From the NCBI GenBank assembly GCA_037957365.1, contig JARHVA010000123.1, positions 2,854,001-2,918,000 on the forward strand: a DNA stretch of 64,000 nt. Direction: 5' to 3'. Under the pieces are notes generated by a model that saw only the letters and a list, made by a program, of their open reading frames with translations, did no database searches and had not been told where the DNA came from. The first letter of the stretch is position 1. Each line of letters starts with the position of its first letter. This stretch comes from Torreya grandis (Eukaryota > Streptophyta > Pinopsida > Cupressales > Taxaceae). Below, one piece after another: positions 1 to 14,446 of this stretch. The translations under genes were made by a program, and so were the position numbers.

Positions 1-2819
<2,819 letters not shown>

Positions 2820-5815
2820 TCAATCTTGATCCACTATAATGCAATGTAATACTTTGGCTTTTGAAATTTTTCAACATGCAACTTTGGTTGTGTTTTATAT
2901 TAAGACTTGGATTTAGGGCTGTTTCTATGACTATTTTTGGATGTGTATGCTTTCATAGTAATATCTAAAGGGTGTTAAATATATATTTATAAATGTGAGT
3001 GTTAATATGACTAAGTTATCCTATATATTATGACCTTAGGATTGATTTATATTTATAGATGACTCTTTGGTAATCCCCCCATATCTGACATATCAAGTAT
3101 GCCTAGGCTAACCAAAGAGAGACATTTGAATTTAAAGTTAGTTGTCAAGGGTCTTAGGAAACTATTAATGAAGGTAGATACCTAAAATAAATACAAGTGT
3201 TTGAGTGTTTCTATCACTATCCAAAGAAGGAAAATTAATGATCTACATTTTAGTCACACTCAAATTAGGAATATAGAATGTTATTGTAAAAACTAGGGTG
3301 ATCTTGAATGTGAGTGACAAAAAATTGGGTTGGTAAAAGTAATAGATGAGTAAATGGAAATGGGGAAGTGTGTACAAGATTAAAATGTGTATGTATAAGT
3401 CATGTATGCTGATATTGAGGTTTTCAAGTGTCTAATACCAAATTTATGTGTCTAATAATGTCTTCTTTTTAGTCTAGTATTGAAAATGATAAAGTAAAAA
3501 GATAAATACATAAATTTAATATATTTACATAGTTACACTTGGTGTTTCTAGGTATGCCCCAAATGTCTAGCTTACTCCATGCAAAAACTACAAGGAAACA
3601 TGTAGAAATTAATTTTCACTCATGATATAAAATCTAAAAAATATAGGTCATTGAATTGCTTGAAAATTAAAATTTGATGTGTAGACACCTAAATTTCACC
3701 ATTTAGTGTCAAAATTTGCTTTGACACACTAACATATCACCATCCTAAATTCAAATAACATTATTTCCCTCCAAAATTCAAATAATTGATTAATTCTTAA
3801 TTAATTAATTATATTTATGCACACCTATTTTCATCTAAAACTAATTAAAAATTTAGATTTTAAACCTCACCTAGACATCCTTCACATTTTGTCTCAACCA
3901 TCTGTTGACTTATCCAAATAATTCCTCAACTACCATATGAGTCATCTTAAAATATTTCAACTTATAAGTTGACTCAACGAACTAACTTGACCCATTCTTA
4001 TTGACTCACTCAACTAATTCCCCTTTCTTCTCAACCCATGGAACTACTCATCATCCTCATGAATGAAGACTAATTCCTCACCATTGCTTATTTAAATAAA
4101 TTAAAATATTCAAATAAGATTCAACCATCCAATTAACCTCTTATAAGCCTATAAATTAACATGCAATCCATCACTTTAAATCATCCACCTTCAAGATAAC
4201 ACATTGATATCAAATTATCAAGCAAATCCAAGTGAATAAAATCCATCAAAAATAACCTGCATACCAAAATGTTGCCCAATTATATTTAATTTGGAAAGGA
4301 TTTGAGCATCCACATTAACACTCAAAATCAAATCCACTCTTGATCACACAATGGAAAACGTGACAAAAATGCATTTCATGTTGTAATTATTTATTTGAAT
4401 TTTCTCTTATTATTGTTTCTCTATCTTTGAAGTTAAGTTTAGTTTAGATTATAATTTATTTTTGTAGATGTTTTCTTAGCTAGCTTGCATTCTATAGTTT
4501 ACACTTATATACAAAAAATGAATACACCTAAGGGTAAATGAACCAAGTTTACATTTCAAAGACAAATTAGAGAGTGCATGGGGTGATTATGCGCCAAGGA
4601 AATGAAACTATAAAAAACACAGCTTGAGAAGTACAAATGTCTCAACCCCCTTTAAATATGGATAAGTGTTAGATGTTGAGTAGAAATGAAACCGCAATTG
4701 CACCACTCAAAATATCATCATAACCCTTTTAGTGGAACCTTGAAATAGGTTGGTATGTCAAGCTAGAACCTTAAAATATATTTTTTTGTAAATTTTGGAA
4801 CCTAAAATAGGTTTATATGTAAATTTAAACTTTGAATCAACTGTTATCCGAGTAAAGTGCTTACATAGTACCATTATTTCACATTAAAAAACATCATATA
4901 AATAAAAAAAAGTATATGCATGAACCATATTCATGACGCAAATATGATCATTTTGTACCTCAATGTCATATATAAAATGTTATAATATGTCTATCGATCT
5001 ACTCAATTTGATAATTTTGATAAATTTTTCTCAATTTGACTAAATGATTTTTCTCAAAATACCATATAATTTGTCAATGTTTTTCACAATCATGTAGAAT
5101 TCCATAAATTTTCCTTGCATATGCCTCAATATATCCAATATTTCCCAATCTAAATCACATAATTTAACACAAAATATGAACTATATGTTTTTCAAGGCTT
5201 GAATCTCTAATATAAGTCCACTTTATTCCCCCCTTTTGAGGTGGAATGAATCCTACAAATCACTCATATAAGATTTATACACGTAATATGGTATATATAA
5301 AAATGTAATCATGTAAATTGTGTATAAAACATTATAGTATATGTCAAAATATAAATATTTTATCATTCAAGAATGTATGAAACATGAAATCCATGGCAAT
5401 GGGCATACAAGTGGCATGTCAAACATATATAACAACTAGGCACATAGTAATAAGCAATGTAGAAACTCTATGATAGAAATAACAGCATTACACATAATAA
5501 AATAATGCATGATATCAATCATGGAACCAAGGTAAAAAGCATTCATATATGTATTCACACACATGTGCACATAATATCATGATCAAGAAGCACATAATCA
5601 CTCAAGACACGACTCAGCTATGGATAGACTCTAACATGACATGGATAACATGTATATGATGTGGATTATAGGATTCTTAAAAATAATGATGCACCATGTG
5701 AAAATAAACAATCAATGAAATTATAGAACATACAATGTAGCACACATCAATGATCACACATTTTAGTAATCGACAACATCAAACACACAGAATAAACAAT
5801 GCTAGTGATTTAACT
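2820..5815. other. AT-rich intergenic DNA, no gene recognised
   Basis: No coding signature is visible on either strand. A phrase near 3677, TGTGTAGACACCTAAATTTC, resembles the start of some plant gypsy LTRs. I found no partner copy, primer-binding site or target duplication, so no element is called. Confidence 0.45.
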
Positions 5816-5861
5816 TATAAGGCATTTACTTATGTAAATCCTATATTTATAAAGGGCTAAG
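5816..5861 (+). repeat. Dispersed repeat R1, copy a, left fragment
   Basis: This 46-bp segment matches 45,176-45,222 and resumes at 16,756 on the far side of the gypsy insertion. It ends with the target duplication CTAAG (5857-5861). The family of R1 is not recognised. Confidence 0.8.
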
Positions 5862-8155
5862 TATTGACACTATGTATTGCACCCTTGATCGAAGGCTAAG
5901 CTTTTGTCTTCCACGTGGCACAATGGAGACTCCCCTCTTGCCTATGGGCCTGGCAAAACTAAGAGGAGAATCTATAGATAAGGGCTAGCTCCCTTTGATT
6001 CATCTCTGAGTTATTTCACTACTACTGCTAATATAAAAGAGAGAAGAATACTAGAAATTGAAACTAACCTAAGATGGTGATGCACCAAATAAGTTTGATC
6101 TGCTTAGTTACACACACTTTAAACTAGAAGAGGACATACATACACTTTATCTAATGAAAAGACTAGATGGTAGGCAACTTTAATAGGGAGGCTTAATGAA
6201 GACACACATAAAATGAACTTACCATAGGTGCTATAGAAAACACACTATCTAATAACCCTTTTCTATCTCTGTGCTCTAGATGCAACACTTCTTGTTAACC
6301 TATAAAACTAGTACTCTAGCTACACTAGGTGTGTTGGTGTCAACTTGTGAAAGCATCAAGCTAAAATAACTAAACATAAGGTTAATACATAGACACACTC
6401 AAAGATATAACTAGTCAAATAGAGGTAAAATGTATTCTATTGATTCAAGGTGAAATTTTAGCAGGGCTTCACCTTACAAAATGAGAGAGAGATGCCTTTC
6501 TCAAATGAGAGTTTACAATATATAGAGAAGAGAAAGCAATGGCACCTTTTTCCATAAGTGGCCCATGTTACATTTAATTCATTGGGAAGAAGAAGTCTGG
6601 TGAAGGAATCCATGCTACAGTAGTCCAAGCCTTGACTTTGGCATTTAAATTATATTAAACATCATTGTGAAAGCATGGGTTGAGCCTTTTTATTTGAAAA
6701 TAAGACCGCTTCTTAAAGAGGTTCATGTAGTTATCTGCTCATTAATGCTTAAATGGCTCATTAATGCTTAAATAAATAAAAATAGGCTATGCCTTTCAAT
6801 TTTTACTCTCCTTGATGACCATTTCATAAGGATTATTTCAACCACTAGCATAACTCCTATGTCGACATCTCTTTTGCCACCTGGGCTATTCTATCTATGT
6901 TTTTGCTTAGCTCTTTGGGATCATTTCTCGATAGGTCACCGAGTTTACTCTTAGATTTTGTCTTTTCCTGGCTCTTTCAGCCCTTAAGGCTATCTTTTGT
7001 CATTTCTTGGCCCTTTCTATCAATCTGAGCTCTCGGGGCTATCTTCTCATCTTTTGCTATTAATTTGAGCTCTCGGGCTCTCTTCTCAGTGGGTCATTGA
7101 GTTTCCACACGTGGGCCTATCCTTAAGTATTTCAAGATCAACGACTATCTTATCACTATAAAGTTGACGTTCACATGCCCATCACCATTTGAAAGCCAAT
7201 GACTACTCCATTGTCCTGAATTTGACATTTGTGGGGACGTCACTAGACATTTGAATTCCAACAGCTAGTTTGTGATGCTGAATTTATAGTATTAGAGCTC
7301 ATCACCCCTTAAAAATTTCTTCAGCTTTCCACAATCCCATTAACAATTTGTATTCATTTAACTCTTTGTAATTGAATCCTCTCGAAGTGAAAGTGTCCCT
7401 TCAAGGATTTGAAAAGGTCCCCTTCTTGGCAGTCGAGAGTCCCCCAGAAGGGCACTTGCCCTTCAGGCTCCTTCAGGCTACCTTAGCTTCTCAATTCCTA
7501 TAGATAAAATGTCTAAAGGAATTCCCTCAAATATTTTACCTAGGGGAAATCTTTTTGAAGGGTAATTTTATGTTTGGCTCTTTGCCTTGTGAATTTCTTC
7601 AAACAAAATGTCTGAAGGAATTCCTTCGAGCACTTTGTTCAAAAGAATTAACATTAACTTCCATTGGATTTCCTTTAGATTTATTCTTCAGACAAAAGTT
7701 TTAAGGAAATCCTTATTTTTGCCTTAGTCTTTTCTCTAAAGAAAACCTTATATTTTGGCCCTCTTTTTTGGTCCCTCTGCAAGTGTTTTCTACCCTTCGC
7801 AAGGGCATTTAGGCCCCAAGTCACTCCTTAGACCTTGTTGAAAGGCCCAATTGGTCATTTTCCTACCCTCCACAAGGGCACTTTGTCTTTGGAGCCTTGT
7901 AAAATGACTTACATGATTTGACCCGGTCCATGCTTTGTTAAAAGGCTTGTGTACACTGACTACTCAAAATGGGAAAAAACTTGTGGATCAACCTAAGATA
8001 TATACAAGGCTCAAGTCATTTGGCTCAAAAAATAGGCCTATTATAAAAGGGGAAAAGCACAATAGTAGAAGGGTCAAAACATGACTGACTGCTCAAGATA
8101 GTGGGGAAGGACGGGAGACCAATTTTTTGGCCTATAGGGCCAAAAATAGTCAACA
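5862..8155 (-). repeat. 3' LTR of the gypsy element
   Basis: This 2,294-bp LTR aligns along its whole length with 14447-16755. On the minus strand it begins TGTTGACTATTTTTG at 8155. The sequence just upstream in element orientation (revcomp of 8156-8175) is GGGGATCACCAAATT, the polypurine-tract position. It carries a decayed GAATTC-centred palindrome region around 7510-7640. Confidence 0.92.
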
Positions 8156-8653
8156 AATTTGGTGATCCCCAGGGGAAGCATCCCTGTTATGCTAAAGAAG
8201 ACTGATAGGCTCAAATTCCATTGGGTATGAAGTCAAAACATAGCCTAAAAGGTTGAAAATGGCCTTGAGATATCCAAGAATCAATCATGAAGCTTTTACC
8301 CTAAAAGGGAAACAAAACACACACAAGGTTAATAAAACTACTAACATGTGCAAAAGCACTTAGGGAAAATGAGGGAAAAATAAGGAAAATATATACATGA
8401 TGGGAGAAGGATCAGTAACAGTGCTAAGATATATCCCATTAACTAGGATATGCAATTTTTCACCATCCAACCTAGAGAGTTGGAATGCATTATGCTACTT
8501 ACATTGAGTGATGACATACGGACCAATCCATAGGGCATCAAACTTGATGTGCATTCCAGGCTTAGCTCAGTCCTCATCCCATTTTAAGATGATGTCACCT
8601 TTAGATAAACCTTTTGATGAGGATTTTCTATAAAAATGCTTTTTCATTTGCTA

Positions 8654-9500
8654 CTAACAGCTAGTCATAGAAGCCATAGCTTGGTCCCTTGTCTCTTGAA
8701 GTTCCATCAATTCACACAGCCTAACCTCCATGTTGTTGCCTTCTTCTAATTGCAGCTGGTGAGCAAGATCTAAATATGGAAATTCAAGTGAAATAAGAAG
8801 TCTAGCTTCCCTTCCATATACAAGCGTGTATGGTGAATTGCCAACTACCCTCTTTGGAGTAACCCTGTCTGCCCACAGGGCTATTTTCAACTTGGCATGT
8901 CAAGTTCTCTGATTCTCCTCCATTGTCCTTCTGATAATTATGATCAGATTCTTGTTGGTGGACTCAGCCAGCCCATTGCCTTATGGGTAGTAGTTGGAAG
9001 AAGTGTTGAGGTAGATGATGTATCCCAACACCCATTCACTCATTCTAGTTCCCAAGAAAGCCAATGCATTGTCTAAGATGATGGTAGTTGGGACTCCAAA
9101 CCTTGTCACTAGGCCTTCATAAAAATCTAGGACTGCACTTTCATTGGCCTCCTTTAAAGTAACGACTTCTACTCATCTTGTGAAGTAGTCTTTAGTGGTC
9201 AAGACCCATTTGTAGCCAGCACAAGAAGGAGGGTTAATCATCCCTATGAAGTCAAGCCCCCATTGCATGAATGGTTATTTTACTTGAATAGGTTGTAGAG
9301 GAATTATAGCCAGCCATTGTTTCCCATCAAAGAGAGCATACTTTTGGCACTTTTGTACCTAGGCATGGGTGTCTCTGAATAGAGTGGGCTATAATTAACC
9401 AACTCTCATAATCCTTATAGCTATAGGCTTAGGAGCAAAGTGACCACCAATTGGGCCATCATGGAACTCGGACAACACCTTGTCGACCTGACCTAGGTCT
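8654..9500 (-). pseudogene. Integrase remnant (gypsy element)
   Basis: Reading the minus strand from 9500 downward, an H2C2 zinc-binding region comes first (GGH, then HA.VQKCQKYA). The catalytic core follows with the DDE residues visible in GLDFIGMI, LDNALAF and GLAESTNK. The longest open piece is 8654-8890, containing WADRVTPKR and SPYTLVYGREA, typical of the end of gypsy integrase cores. The domain would insert the cDNA into the chromosome. In-frame stops (for example near 9275 and 8980) inactivate it. Confidence 0.88.
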
Positions 9501-9721
9501 ATGCACCTCAAGAGTACTCTAAAAAAATCTCTTCTAAACATCACCCCATCAATCAAGACATAAGGGAAAGATTAGAGTCTAAAATATCTCCTCTTGGTCC
9601 TATCAAGGCCTTGTGGGAACTCACCAGTGAGAAGGAAATGTTTCATGTCTGATGTCCAATCCTTCTTGACTACTGGTTCTTTTGTTGTAGCTTCATCATG
9701 GATTAGCAAAATGTCCTCTTT

Positions 9722-10015
9722 CTATTGCTTAAGGTCTATAATAAGGTGTTCACACATGCCTTTTCCCCTTACCAGCTTGGTGGTTTTGATGTCCACATCA
9801 TGTTCCATTACTTTAGTGATCCATCTCGCTCTCTTTTCATTTAGATCACGATTGACCAAGAAATATTTGACACTGGGATGTGGCACCATGAGATGAACCT
9901 TGTTGTTGGATAGCATATGTCTAAATTTATTTAGGCTCCATATGACTGTAAGGACTTACCTTTCCACATATGTATACTTTATCTCAAAACCCTCTAGACC
10001 CTAGCTAAAAAATGC
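9722..10015 (-). pseudogene. RNase H (gypsy-type) remnant following RT
   Basis: The minus-strand translation reads through YTYVERQVL, LNKFRHMLSNNKVHL and NEKRARWITKVMEHD. This is the usual phrasing of the RNase H that follows RT in plant Ty3/gypsy polyproteins, where it degrades the RNA template during reverse transcription. The longest open piece is 9722-9916. It is separated from RT by a decayed connection region and is followed by integrase. Confidence 0.82.
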
Positions 10016-10272
10016 AAGCAGTTGTTCAAGGTTCTCGTCATTTGCTTGGGTAAGCATAGTAGAGATTACCTCTTCATTTCCAAAGGTATAGAGGTTGAAA
10101 TCCTTGGTGAAGTCAAGACTGATCAAGGTAGGAGCCTGGGCAATAGCCTGCTTGATCCCTTTAAACTATCCTTCCTTTATGCTATCCATTTGAATTTATC
10201 ATCTTTCTTCAGCATGGAGGTCAATGGCTTGACTACCTCGATAAAATTTGGGATAAATCTCTTGATGAAATT

Positions 10273-10950
10273 TTATTTGCCAAATAAGCTTTGTAGACCT
10301 TTATTATGCTTAGGCAAGGATAGCTCTAGGATGGAGTGAACTCTTTTTGGATCAATGGTCAAGCCCTCTTTCGAAACAACATGGCCAAGGAGTTTACCTT
10401 CATGGACAAAAAACATGCATTTCTTTGGGTTGAGAGAGATATCAAACTCTTTACACCTATAAAAAATTTGCCTAAGGTGTATTATATATTGGTTTGCTTC
10501 CTTAGAAAATACTATCACATCATCAAGATATACTATTACAATATTATTTATCAGGCCTTGAAAAGCCATGTCCATGGCTCATTGAAAAGTGGCACCAGCA
10601 TTGGATAGTCCAAATGGCATTTTATGATAAGCAAACGTCTCCCACTTGGTAGTGAAGGCTATCTTGTATTGATCATCATCTTGCACTAAAATTTGATTAT
10701 ACCCTAAATACCCATCCAAAAGGGAGAAACGTTCGCTGCCTATCACCATTTGGAGGATCTACTCCATACTTGGGAGAGGGTAGTGGTCCTTCAACGAGAC
10801 TTTATTGAGGTCTTTGAAATCTACACATAATCTGATCTCCCCATTCTTTTTCTAGAAAGGAACAAGAGTGGCCAGCCAAGAAGAGTGTTTGATCAAAAAT
10901 ATGATTCTGGACTCAATCAGCTTGATGAGTTCTTTCCACATGAGAGGCTC
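10273..10950 (-). pseudogene. Reverse transcriptase remnant (gypsy element)
   Basis: Minus-strand reading gives [66 protein letters not shown] and then the catalytic YLDDVIVFSK box. The box lies in the 100-residue open piece at 10273-10575, which continues to the GKLLGHVVS region. Together these are the conserved blocks of gypsy RT in correct order. Stops occur, for example after PLPSME and after GATFQ, so no active enzyme can be made. Confidence 0.94.
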
Positions 10951-11479
10951 AATCTTTAGGTTGACAGGCCTTTGCTTTTATCTGATGGGATTGGTGCCTT
11001 TCTCCATCTCAATAGTGTGTTCGGCCAAACTTGGGTCAAAACCATTTAGCTCACTATACTCCCAAGTAAAGACATCAACAAATTCTTGGTACAATAAGAT
11101 GAAAGCCTACCTTTCATGATCTGTACATACCTTCTCAAGTGCGAGCAGCATGTTCTTGAATATCTCAACTTTTTCATAGTTATCTTTCTTCATTGTGATG
11201 CTTGCTTTGTCATTTTTCAATTGGTCATCCTCGTTGAAGATTCTTTCAAGAGTGACCAATCCTTGCTTTATTGTTCTTCAGCTGAATAATCTGGCCGCCA
11301 TACTACTATTGTAGCTTGGCTTAGTTTCTAGAGGCAAACTCAGCCTCTTCTTGCAAGAAGAGTGATATCTATTGATCACTATCAAACACCTGCCAATTAT
11401 TGATGTTATTAGGCATAGATGGTTTGATTACCACTTTTAAATGGTGCAAATTATTGTCTTGGCGTATCTCCTTAGGGAC

Positions 11480-11870
11480 ATCGAATTGAGCACCAACTAC
11501 TACTAGTCTGTCCACTTACTTATTCTGCTCTCTTGAGATGGAAGTAACATTTAAAGCAAGGAAACTCTCTACTAATTCCCACACCCTGTGCTATAATACT
11601 TAAGTAAGGAATTCTTTGTCAGATTTTGGCCTCTCACCTAATTTATGATCAACTCACTATCCCTAAAAACTTTCAGGTCTTTGATTCCTCTTTTCCTTAC
11701 CCACTCCAAACCATGGATGAGAGATTCATACTCTGTAACATTGTAAGTGCAAGAAAATTGGAACTTGAAAGTCAAGAAGTATTTCTCCTATGAGGGGGAA
11801 ATTAATATTACTCCACCACTAGCTCCTAATTTGCTTCTTGAGCCATCAAAGAAAAGCTGCCATAAACCTG
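11480..11870 (-). pseudogene. Second RNase H-like domain, upstream of RT
   Basis: Minus-strand translation shows LWQLFFDGSRSKLGASGGVI, then CTYNVTEYESLIHGLEW, then GIKDLKVFRDSELII. The three acidic residues of an RNase H fold fall in FDGS (codons near 11841-11851), TEYES (near 11722-11737) and RDSEL (near 11650-11664). The pattern resembles the archaeal-type RNase H found in Tat/Ogre retrotransposons and differs from the RNase H at 9722-10015. Here it lies between protease and RT. It is broken by at least two stops. Confidence 0.8.
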
Positions 11871-12189
11871 ATCTCTCTTCATTTGCTTTCATCAAATTTG
11901 GTACAAAATTACCCTATTTATGCATTCAATAAATCCTGAGGCCTACCTCTTCTATGAACTTGTAAGGGTCATGTTCAAAGTTGTCACTTCCCCATTCATC
12001 TAAGAGCAGGTTAGAAACTCCTTCAAGGGTAGAGGGCAGAGATTGATCCACTTATAATTCTTCTTGATCAATAATGGCATAGCTAACATTTGCCACCTTG
12101 AGTAAGTACGACTCTAGATGATCTTTGTGGATTAGATCTGACTCAATCTTGACCTTAGTCCCATATTTGGTTCTAAAAACTAGGTAGGA

Positions 12190-12636
12190 CTAGTTCACTG
12201 CTAGGTACCCACCTATTTTGGATGTGAAATCCCTAGACAAGATAATGGCAAAGTAGGGAGGAACATTGACCACTACCATGTTGTAGGGAACTAAGAAATT
12301 TGGACAAGCGTGGAGCGTCAAGTTCAAGCCTCTCACCACTCCTACTATTTTTTCTAGTGATCCATCTAACTGTAGGACTCCCTTAGTCATTTCTTCATAT
12401 TTGAGCCCTAGTTTATCCACTATACATTTTGGTATTACTGAGGTGCTTGCCCTACTGTCAATAATGCAATTGTGCACCAAGAAATCTCCTATGACTAAGG
12501 ATAGATAGAAAGGGGGAACCTTTTCTTCTTTCTTTACTTGGCCTACTATGGAAGGGTGCCCATTTGTGATCAGAACATTATTGGCTTTTGTTAGGATAGC
12601 TTGTTCATTTAGCATGTGTAATTCCTTTTGCAGCAT
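12190..12636 (-). pseudogene. Aspartic protease remnant (gypsy element)
   Basis: A 148-codon open piece contains FLVHNCIIDSRASTSVIPK, matching the retropepsin active-site block in which D-S/T-G-A is expected. Here the glycine is replaced by arginine (DSRAS). A second protease block is visible as GVVRGLNLTLH and NMVVVNVPPYFAIILSRDF. The enzyme would cut the gag-pol polyprotein. Loss of the active-site glycine should inactivate it. It lies downstream of gag and upstream of the extra RNase H. Confidence 0.85.
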
Positions 12637-12639
12637 GTC

Positions 12640-13714
12640 CTTTTATCCTGGTATTGATAATGAATCCCACAAGGAGATATTCATGTGTAACTTCTTCATC
12701 TAGTCTACCACATTAATCTGACGATTTCCCCCTTTCAAATTTTCTTTGGGGTTACTTGCAGCCTGAGGTGCAAAGCTGAGGAATTGAGGGTGTAACTGAC
12801 AGCCTAAAATTTTGAAATTTTTGGTCTCCATGTGATGAAGAAGATGCGGTGAACATCTAGGTAGTAGCCTAAGCTTCCTCTATAGCTCTTCTTTTAGACC
12901 TTGTGTTGGCTACAACATAATCACCTTGGTTGTCCACACTGCCCACGTAGTTGACTACATAGAATTCACCTTCCAGGTGATTTATGAGAGTGGAATCAGA
13001 CTGAGCCAACCTATTATCCATGCCAGGTTACACTGATGCCTCAAAGCTTAGGAATGGGGTGGCTACTTGATTGTCTTGTGCATTCATGTATTGAATCAAC
13101 ATCTTATTTGTATAAATAGTCTGATCTTGACCATATCCCATGGGTGAGTAATTTGGCTATTCTTGTACTAGATTATTTTGAGTAGGAACCAGAGCCCTAG
13201 ATGATGAAAGAGCACTTGGATTATAGCCTTGATAAGGTCTGGCTTGTGCAAACTGACCCTATCCTTTATTTTAATTCTAAAAATGGGGTTTATTTGCTTT
13301 CTCAAACTACTGATATCCCTAATTTGGTTGATAGCTTTAAGCTTGCTAATTTTTGAGAGCCACTAGTTCATTGGTCATGCTTTGCAACAAGATTTTAACT
13401 TCATCAAGGTCATTGGGAAAAGTGGAAGCCAACTTTTATATGATATGAAAAAGAGCTAAGGTGGGTGTAGTAGTCTGGACTTGAGGTGGCAATTTAGGGA
13501 AGAGTGGCATATGAGGTTTAGGGTTTATCTTTCCTACTTGCACCAAGAAATTCTCAGTGGCTATGGCTATTTGATAGGCAGTGGACAACACTTATCCTCT
13601 CATGGACTGTATCATGACAGTAATGTCACTATTTAACACTTTCAAATAATAAAGAAAAGCATAGCTTGGGGTTGGCCTTACCAAAATGGGGATTTTGTCC
13701 CAGGTCTTCTGAAA
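12640..13714 (-). other. Decayed gag C-terminus and gag-protease linker
   Basis: The stretch lies between the recognisable gag capsid and protease pieces of the gypsy element. Many stops occur in all minus-strand frames. I could not identify a clear zinc knuckle. Confidence 0.5.
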
Positions 13715-14125
13715 CTAAGTATTGAAATCTTGCATAAATTCATGTGGAGCTCTCTGCATGGTGGTTAATTGATCGACAAGTGAGAGGTGGTCACTCTTCT
13801 CCTCAAATATATTTGTTAAGAGGGTACCCAATTTTTTCCATGTGTCAACTAAATTCATAGGCAGAGTCCCATACCATTCCAAAACCTTTCCCTTAAAAGA
13901 CAATGCCAACAATCTGATAGCAATGTTTTCTTCAGTGACATTGTGAATATTACAGAGGTTGGTAATTTTTTTGATATGCTCAATAGTAGTAATAGGCCCT
14001 TCTCCATTAAAGGGAGGCACACTCTTAAGGGCTATCTCTGGAATTGGGTCATAATGTAGAAGATTCAAAGGACTCTGACCATGAAAGGCCATAAAAGGTA
14101 AAGCCATAGCTATAACAAGATTCAA
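13715..14125 (-). pseudogene. Gag capsid remnant (gypsy element)
   Basis: A 136-codon open piece carries the retrotransposon gag pattern: SVPPFNGEGPITTIEHIKK near the start, then IAIRLLALSFKGKVLEWYG, WKKLGTLLTNIF and LTTMQRAPHEFMQDF. This is the capsid-like domain that assembles the virus-like particle. The frame is lost just after residue 136. It lies about 320 bp inside the 5' LTR, the expected position. Confidence 0.88.
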
Positions 14126-14420
14126 TAAGGGCCTTCTTGCGTAAGTGTATCTTATAGTAGGTTTGGGAAAATAACTTGTCGAATAAGGATGAGTCCTTGC
14201 AAACCTTAGTCACCTTGATGAGTTTAATAGTAGTTTAATGAATTCAAAAGGGAAACCCATAGTAGTAGATCATGTGGTGACCTTAGGCATAGGATGTTAG
14301 ATTGATCTTTGACCAGAGATGGATGCTCTTGATAATGGAGTCACTAGATGATGGATTAATGGTTGATTTTTTGCTATAATAAGACCAGCATCAATTCTAT
14401 AACTTTTTTGAGTGTTAAAA

Positions 14421-14446
14421 TTAGTCCCATTAGGCATGCCAAAAAC
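14421..14446 (-). promoter_or_regulatory. Primer-binding/leader site of the gypsy element
   Basis: On the minus strand, directly after the 5' LTR, comes GTTTTTGGCATGCCTAATGG and then GACTAA. The position is that of a primer-binding site, starting TGGC. It does not match initiator-Met tRNA. The same core sits at 57,982 after the LARD 5' LTR. The tRNA partner was not determined. Confidence 0.6.

Noticed and set aside
3677..4600. A further gypsy solo LTR starting TGTGTAGACACC
   Set aside because: Only the start resembles an LTR. No end, target duplication or second copy was found.
9594..10608. Plus-strand open frames over the gypsy pol region
   Set aside because: They are antisense shadows of the minus-strand RT and RNase H remnants.
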